Source of the DNA: a virus
DNA: 34,224 nt
Virus record (IMG/VR): IMGVR_UViG_3300030012_001364
Span: 1-34,224 of that record
Strand: one strand, 5' to 3'
Shown one piece after another: positions 30,012 through 34,224 of this stretch (position 1 is the first letter of the stretch; every line of letters starts with the position of its first letter). The notes under the pieces were generated by a model. That model worked only from the letters and a program-made list of their open reading frames with translations. It did not search any database and was not told the DNA's origin. Position numbers and translations under genes: made by a program.

Positions 30012-30380
30012 ATGATAAGATTATCGCCTACTACTAACGCACAAACAATTAGTATTATACCTAGAGCATATACGGTTGCTAGTGATTTGTCTATGGTTAT
30101 AAAAGAAGATGGTACAAGAAAAACTCAAACAATAAATGACATTACTTCTAGTTTATCTACAAACGGTAATTTTTTGCAAATGTCTATAGCATTTACTATT
30201 TTAACAGCAGAAAACAGCTATTCATTTGAGTTGAAACAAGGTTCTACTTTATTATTTAGAGGTAAAGCATATTGTACTTCACAAACTGATAATACAACAG
30301 ACCACACATTAAACAGTAATAAATATAATCAGTATGCAGACCCAGATGAAGTAGCTCAAAAATATATAATATTAGAATAG
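30012..30380 (+). CDS. Small virion-associated protein (putative)
   Basis: A 122-residue beta-rich protein: MIRLSPTTNAQTISIIPRAY, TFTILTAENSYSFELKQG-like strands, and an end with a short acidic helix (YADPDEVAQKYIILE). It probably has an Ig-like fold. Proteins of this kind lie next to portal or capsid genes in other flavobacterial phages; function unknown. It is separated from the portal gene by a single base. Confidence 0.5.
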   Translation: MIRLSPTTNAQTISIIPRAYTVASDLSMVIKEDGTRKTQTINDITSSLSTNGNFLQMSIAFTILTAENSYSFELKQGSTLLFRGKAYCTSQTDNTTDHTLNSNKYNQYADPDEVAQKYIILE

Positions 30381-30381
30381 C

Positions 30382-32115
30382 ATGAATAAAATAAAAATAA
30401 TAAATCTTTCTGGATATGAAGTTCCAAGCATAAGAGAATCAACTAGACATAACTGGGTTGAATATGGTGACCATAATAATTACTTTGGTGACCTTATAGA
30501 AAAATATTTAGGCAGTCCAACTAACTCAAGATGTATAAACGGTATATCTGACTTAATTTATGGTAGAGGTTTAAATGCTACCGATTCTGAAACCAACGCT
30601 GTTCAGTTTGGTAAAATGCAGGAAATATTAAGAGATAAAGATGTAAGGAAAATAGTAAGTGACTTAAAACTTTTAGGTCAAGCAGCAATACAAGTTGTTT
30701 ACAATAAAGGTAAGACAAAAATTATGTCTTTAAGACATTTTCCTACTGAAACACTAAGAGCAGAAAAAGCAAAAGATGGTAAGATAGAAGCTTTTTATTA
30801 TCATCCAAAATGGGAAGATATAAAGCCTTCAGATAAACCAAAAAGAATACCAGCTTACAAGTTTGGCAGAAAAAGTGAAACAGTAGAGATTTATTGTGTA
30901 AAACCATATAAAGCAGGATTTTACTATTATTCTCCTGTAGATTATCAAGGTTGTTTACAGTACTGTTCATTAGAAGAAGAGGTTTCTAATTATCACATAA
31001 ACAACATACAGAATGGTTTACAGCCTTCTATGTTACTTAATTTTAACAATGGTATTCCTTCAGACGAAGCTCAACAGATAATAGAATCAAAGATATATGA
31101 TAAGTTTAGTGGGTCGTCTAATGCAGGTAAGTTTATACTATGTTTTAATGAAGATAGTGAAGCACAAGCAAATGTAGAACCAATAAACCTACCAGACGCT
31201 CATGCACAATATGAGTTTTTAGCTAAAGAATCAAGAGAAAAGATTATGATAGGTCACGGAGTTGTTTCTCCTATACTTCTTGGTATAAAAGATAATACTG
31301 GTTTTGGAAATAATGCAGAAGAATTAAGAACTGCATCTGTTTTAATGGATAATATTGTTATCAGACCATTCCAAACTATGCTAATAAACGCATTTAGTGA
31401 GCTTTTATCTTTTAATGGTATAAATTTAAACTTATACTTTACTACACTACAACCAATAGAGTTTACAGAGCTTGAAAATATAGAAACTAAGATAAAAAGA
31501 GAAGAAGAAACAGGAGAAAAGCTGTCTAGTCAGGAAAAAGTTGACTTTACTGATGATGAAGGTGATGATTTATTGTCTCAACTAGAAGATTTTGCTGAAA
31601 AAATAGATGAAGATGACTGGGAGCTTGTTCATACTGAAAAAGTAGAAGACACAGAGAAAGAATTTGATTTTACTACGCTTTCAATGCCTAATGAGTCTGA
31701 CGCTAAACCTAATAAGGTCTCTTCACAAGACAATAGTGGTTATAAAATTAGATATTCTTATGGTCCAATCAAAAAATCACCTACTAGCAGAAGATTTTGT
31801 CAAAGAATGGAAATTTTAAGTGAAAGAAAGCTAGTATTTAGAAAAGAAGATATAACATTGATGTCTTTTAGAGGTGTAAACAAAGAATTAGGTCATAAAG
31901 GTCAAAATTATAGTTTATTTAAGTATAAAGGTGGTGTAAATTGTCAACACTACTGGGAAATGAAGGTTTATAAGAAAAAAGTGTCAGAAGACAACCTAGT
32001 TAATGAATCTGAAGCAATAAATGATGGTATGAAAGAACCTAAGAATCCTAGTGAAGTTTCTATAGCACCTAAAGATATGCCAAACAGAGGACATCACCCA
32101 AATTATAAAAAATGA
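30382..32115 (+). CDS. Portal protein with C-terminal extension
   Basis: A 577-residue protein. The first about 390 residues show portal features: GYEVPSIRESTRHNWVEYGD, SRCINGISDLIYGRGL (about 48-63), ISDLKLLGQAAIQVVYNKG-like core, LAKESREKIMIGHGVVSPIL (about 280-300) and GFGNNAEELRTASVLMDN (about 308-325), as in Bacteroidota phage portals. Beyond an acidic linker (about 395-455), a further domain (about 465-530) has RRFCQRMEIL, RKEDITLMSFRGVN and KYKGGVNCQHYWEMKVY. A C...C-x-H pattern suggests metal binding. It would form the DNA channel at the capsid vertex. It is far from terL, unusually. Confidence 0.8.
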   Translation: MNKIKIINLSGYEVPSIRESTRHNWVEYGDHNNYFGDLIEKYLGSPTNSRCINGISDLIYGRGLNATDSETNAVQFGKMQEILRDKDVRKIVSDLKLLGQAAIQVVYNKGKTKIMSLRHFPTETLRAEKAKDGKIEAFYYHPKWEDIKPSDKPKRIPAYKFGRKSETVEIYCVKPYKAGFYYYSPVDYQGCLQYCSLEEEVSNYHINNIQNGLQPSMLLNFNNGIPSDEAQQIIESKIYDKFSGSSNAGKFILCFNEDSEAQANVEPINLPDAHAQYEFLAKESREKIMIGHGVVSPILLGIKDNTGFGNNAEELRTASVLMDNIVIRPFQTMLINAFSELLSFNGINLNLYFTTLQPIEFTELENIETKIKREEETGEKLSSQEKVDFTDDEGDDLLSQLEDFAEKIDEDDWELVHTEKVEDTEKEFDFTTLSMPNESDAKPNKVSSQDNSGYKIRYSYGPIKKSPTSRRFCQRMEILSERKLVFRKEDITLMSFRGVNKELGHKGQNYSLFKYKGGVNCQHYWEMKVYKKKVSEDNLVNESEAINDGMKEPKNPSEVSIAPKDMPNRGHHPNYKK

Positions 32116-32609
32116 AAGCATTATTTATCACACTTGACGAATTAAAAAGAAAATCTATAATAGACGGAAATGTAGATACTGATAAACTCATACAGTTTGT
32201 TGAAGTAGCTCAAGATACTATTATACAGAATTATTTAGGTGGTAAATTATACACCTCTTTACAAAGTCAAGTTATAAATAATAATTTGACAACTGTAAAT
32301 CAAACTTTAGTAAATACTTATATAAAACCAATGCTTATATGGTACACACAAGCAACATATATTCCTTATGCTGCATATCAAATAAGTAATGGTGGAATTT
32401 ATAAACATAACAGCGAAAATGCTACTTCTGTATCTCAATCAGAGATTACACAGCTAACTAAACACGCTACAGAGACAGCAGACTTTTATGCTAAAAGATT
32501 TTTAGATTATATGGATGAAAATTCAAACTTGTATCCAGACTACACAGCCAGTCAGGATGGAGGTATGTATCCATTCAGAGATGTTAATTTTACTAACTGG
32601 GTTCTATGA
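32112..32609 (+). CDS. Head-tail connector protein (DUF6712-like)
   Basis: A 165-residue helical protein. MKALFITLDELKRKSIIDGN and VDTDKLIQFVEVAQDTIIQNYLGG (split, about 21-45) match the head-tail connector type found after the portal in Bacteroidota phages. QSEITQLTKHATETADFYAKR and NLYPDYTA near the C-terminus are also typical. It would form the ring below the portal. It overlaps the portal gene by 4 nt. Confidence 0.7.
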   Translation: MKALFITLDELKRKSIIDGNVDTDKLIQFVEVAQDTIIQNYLGGKLYTSLQSQVINNNLTTVNQTLVNTYIKPMLIWYTQATYIPYAAYQISNGGIYKHNSENATSVSQSEITQLTKHATETADFYAKRFLDYMDENSNLYPDYTASQDGGMYPFRDVNFTNWVL

Positions 32610-32713
32610 TAAAAAAAACACAAACATACAAGCCAAAAAAAGAAAACGAAATTAAATTAAGTAGTTATTTAAAAAAGATTAAAGATGTCATACGGAACAA
32701 TTTACGAGGATAG
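32606..32713 (+). CDS. Small basic hypothetical protein
   Basis: A 35-residue, Lys-rich ORF (starts MIKKTQTYKPKKENEIKLSS) coupled to the connector gene by an ATGA overlap, and overlapping the next gene by 29 nt in another frame. Not recognised; similar short basic ORFs occur at this site in related phages. Confidence is moderate because of its size. Confidence 0.4.
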   Translation: MIKKTQTYKPKKENEIKLSSYLKKIKDVIRNNLRG

Positions 32714-32852
32714 TTTTTTTGGCAACACTAATGAAGCTAATGGTTGGGGTATTATTTACCCATTTGATGCAGACGGTTCATTCTTAAGAGTAGATACAAC
32801 TTTAGAAACAGCAGACGACACAAGTATAACATCTGACGCAACAGTATATTAA
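32685..32852 (+). CDS. Small acidic structural-type protein
   Basis: A 55-residue protein, MSYGTIYEDSFFGNTNEANG followed by WGIIYPFDADGSF and an acidic Thr-rich tail. The GTIYE-x-FFG and NGWG-x2-YPF pattern is, in my recollection, recurrent among small proteins near the fibre genes of flavobacterial phages. Function unknown. It starts inside the previous short ORF in a different frame. Confidence 0.5.
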   Translation: MSYGTIYEDSFFGNTNEANGWGIIYPFDADGSFLRVDTTLETADDTSITSDATVY

Positions 32853-32864
32853 AAATAAAATAAA

Positions 32865-33599
32865 ATGGCAAAACAAACAATAAATATAGGAACTTCAGCA
32901 AATGATGGTACAGGTGACCCTTTGAGAAGTGCTATGGATAAAGCAAATGACAACTTTACAGAGTTGTATAATGGTGCTGGGGGTGTTGCTGATGGAGCAG
33001 TAACTACAGCGAAAATTGCAGCAAGTGCTGTAACAAATGCAAAAGCTGATTTTAGTGGTAGTTCATTAAACATAGCAGGTGATGGTTCTTCAGGTGGTGT
33101 AACTGTAGCAGATGGTGATATACAGATAAGAACTGGTACTGGTAATGTTGCAAAAATTAAAATGTATTGTGAAAGCTCTAATGCACATTTTCAAACAATA
33201 CAGGCGGCACCACATAGTGCAGGAAGTTCAGCAATATTAACTTTACCAACTGCAACTGGTACACTTGTAGGTACTGGTGATACAAGTTCAATAAGTCATT
33301 CAATGCTTGGTGCTGAATTTACAACAGCAGCAGCTTTAAGTGGAACAGATGTTGATTGGTCAACTGCACAAACTTTTACTAAAACATTAGCAGCAGATAC
33401 AACATTAACATTTTCTAATGTTTCTACAGGTATGCAAATAAATTTAGTTATAAGTGGTAATTATACACTTACTTTACCAACAAGTGTAAAAGAATTAAAT
33501 GGTGCAGATACTTATGATGGTAGTGGTGAAAATTTAATATCAATAGTTTCAACAAATGGTTCAACAGAACAATTTGCAACAATAAATAAAGTAGCATAA
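32865..33599 (+). CDS. Tail fibre-like protein
   Basis: A 244-residue protein. It starts with MAKQTINIGTSANDGTGDPL and AMDKANDNFTELYN, the widespread N-terminal attachment segment of phage fibres and neck whiskers. It continues with Thr/Gly-rich beta repeats (IKMYCESSNAHFQTIQAAPH, then ILTLPTATGTLVGTG, which is the common fibre shaft motif) and ends in a short beta domain. It begins a fibre operon with the next genes. The role in adhesion is inferred from these motifs. Confidence 0.7.
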   Translation: MAKQTINIGTSANDGTGDPLRSAMDKANDNFTELYNGAGGVADGAVTTAKIAASAVTNAKADFSGSSLNIAGDGSSGGVTVADGDIQIRTGTGNVAKIKMYCESSNAHFQTIQAAPHSAGSSAILTLPTATGTLVGTGDTSSISHSMLGAEFTTAAALSGTDVDWSTAQTFTKTLAADTTLTFSNVSTGMQINLVISGNYTLTLPTSVKELNGADTYDGSGENLISIVSTNGSTEQFATINKVA

Positions 33600-33601
33600 T
33601 T

Positions 33602-34081
33602 ATGAAAGCAGTAAATAACGCAGGTGAAATAACATTTTATCAATCAGTACCAAACTCATTTAGGTCATCAACAGGATTACATTTAAATGTAAAAAATTGG
33701 TCTGACCAAGATATGAAAGACAACGGACTTTTTGATGTGATTATAGATGAGGATTATGATTCAAGAATACACGATTTAGGTGAAATATATTGGGACACAG
33801 AAGCTACTGTATTTAGAAAAGATAAGATTAATAAAACTTGGGATAAGTCATTAAGTGAATTAAAAGAGCAATCAATAAGCAACTTTAAATTAAGAATAGG
33901 AAGTGAACTTGCTAAAACAGATTGGTATATAATTAGAAATGTAGATAATGGAACTGAAATACCAAGTGAAGTTCAAGAAGCAAGACAAAATTTAAGAGAA
34001 TTATCAGACACAGTTGAATCGGAAATAAATGCAATCACAACTAAAGCAAAAGTTATTACATACGATTTCCCAAACATTTAA
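33602..34081 (+). CDS. Tail fibre assembly-like protein
   Basis: A 159-residue protein. The C-terminal half SELAKTDWYIIRNVDNGTEI then PSEVQEARQNLRELSD resembles the end of phage tail fibre assembly/DUF4376-like chaperones (a KTDWY-x-IR-x5-G-x2-IP-x2-V motif before R-x2-LRxL). The first half is a small beta domain. It lies between two fibre genes, fitting a role as a fibre chaperone. Assignment rests on the C-terminal motif. Confidence 0.55.
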   Translation: MKAVNNAGEITFYQSVPNSFRSSTGLHLNVKNWSDQDMKDNGLFDVIIDEDYDSRIHDLGEIYWDTEATVFRKDKINKTWDKSLSELKEQSISNFKLRIGSELAKTDWYIIRNVDNGTEIPSEVQEARQNLRELSDTVESEINAITTKAKVITYDFPNI

Positions 34082-34084
34082 TAA

Positions 34085-34224
34085 ATGGGTTTAAATAAAA
34101 GATTAATTGGTGCAGGTGCTACAGGTTCTGCAGGTGGAATTACACCAAGTGAGAATTTTAATGTAGTTACTTATACAGGTGATGGTACGGCAGGAAGAGC
34201 AGTTACTGTCGGATTTCAACCAGA
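34085..34224 (+). CDS. Fibre gene 5' end, truncated by window end
   Basis: The first 46 codons of a gene starting MGLNKRLIGAGATGSAGGIT and reaching VVTYTGDGTAGRAVTVGFQP. The YTGDG and GFQP(D) strand are those of the DUF7483-like repeat that fills 1-1377. The window ends inside this repeat. It is likely the 5' end of the same gene if the genome is circular or permuted. Confidence 0.7.
   Translation, partial: MGLNKRLIGAGATGSAGGITPSENFNVVTYTGDGTAGRAVTVGFQP

Noticed and set aside
33066-33079. Further copy of the 14-bp motif (TTAAACATAGCAGG)
   Set aside because: Lies inside a fibre gene and encodes a common SLNIAG peptide; a similar chance match is at 22295. Not counted.
1-34224. tRNA or rRNA genes
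   Set aside because: No cloverleaf-type sequence with T-loop consensus or rRNA-like stretch was noticed by eye; a tRNAscan run would settle it.
1-34224. Integrase, repressor or other lysogeny genes
   Set aside because: No tyrosine or serine recombinase motif and no CI/Cro-type repressor seen; the unknown small genes could still hide one.
34085-34224. Direct circular closure of the window as one intact gene
   Set aside because: The join gives a frame that does not continue into the 1-1377 frame and skips part of a repeat; sequence is missing between the ends.

Overview
The window looks like most of the genome of a siphovirus-type, double-stranded DNA tailed phage infecting a member of the Bacteroidota, probably a (marine) flavobacterium. 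The reasons are: strongly AT-rich DNA; all convincing genes on the + strand, packed with 1-30 nt overlaps; start codons that mostly lack a purine Shine-Dalgarno and sit in A/T-rich leaders; promoter-like sequences matching the Bacteroidota TTG / TAnnTTTG pattern; and proteins typical of flavobacterial phages. No tRNA, rRNA, integrase, repressor or transposase was seen. These are readings by eye; no database search was run.

Layout. 1-1377 is the 3' part of a repeat-built tail fibre gene. 1379-2718 is a lysis region (small membrane ORF, 3-TM holin-like protein, M15 endolysin). 2752-8394 is a replication and recombination module: ERF annealing protein, SSB-like protein, RecA-fold ATPase, RusA resolvase, sigma-like factor, two PD-(D/E)XK nucleases, a DUF5664-like nucleotide hydrolase and a DnaA-domain-IV-like protein. 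8375-10227 holds a small unknown gene and the terminase pair. 10228-14656 is accessory and regulatory: an unrecognised 461-residue gene plus three small genes, flanked by clusters of a 14-bp motif and by helically phased TTAACA boxes; a 500-bp non-coding stretch ending at a perfect parS-consensus site; six small genes; and a 27-bp RNA hairpin. 14657-25998 is the tail module (chaperone with a probable -1 frameshift, tail completion proteins, large Ig-like and Cys-rich protein, baseplate-like proteins, tape measure). 26033-32852 is head and connector (protease, scaffold, capsid, tail tube, portal, connector). 32865-34224 returns to fibres and ends in the first part of a gene of the same repeat family that opens the window.

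The likely logic is: ERF, SSB-like protein, RecE-like nuclease and RusA support recombination-dependent replication; a sigma-like factor and several intrinsic terminators order transcription; terminase packages DNA into a HK97-type capsid; holin and M15 peptidase lyse the cell. The parS site suggests that the phage may also use the host ParB system for segregation or silencing.

Most worth a second look are the parS site, the 27-bp hairpin RNA at 14252-14336, the dispersed TTAAACGCAGTAGG motif family with the unknown cassette it brackets, and the -1 frameshift in the tail chaperone.
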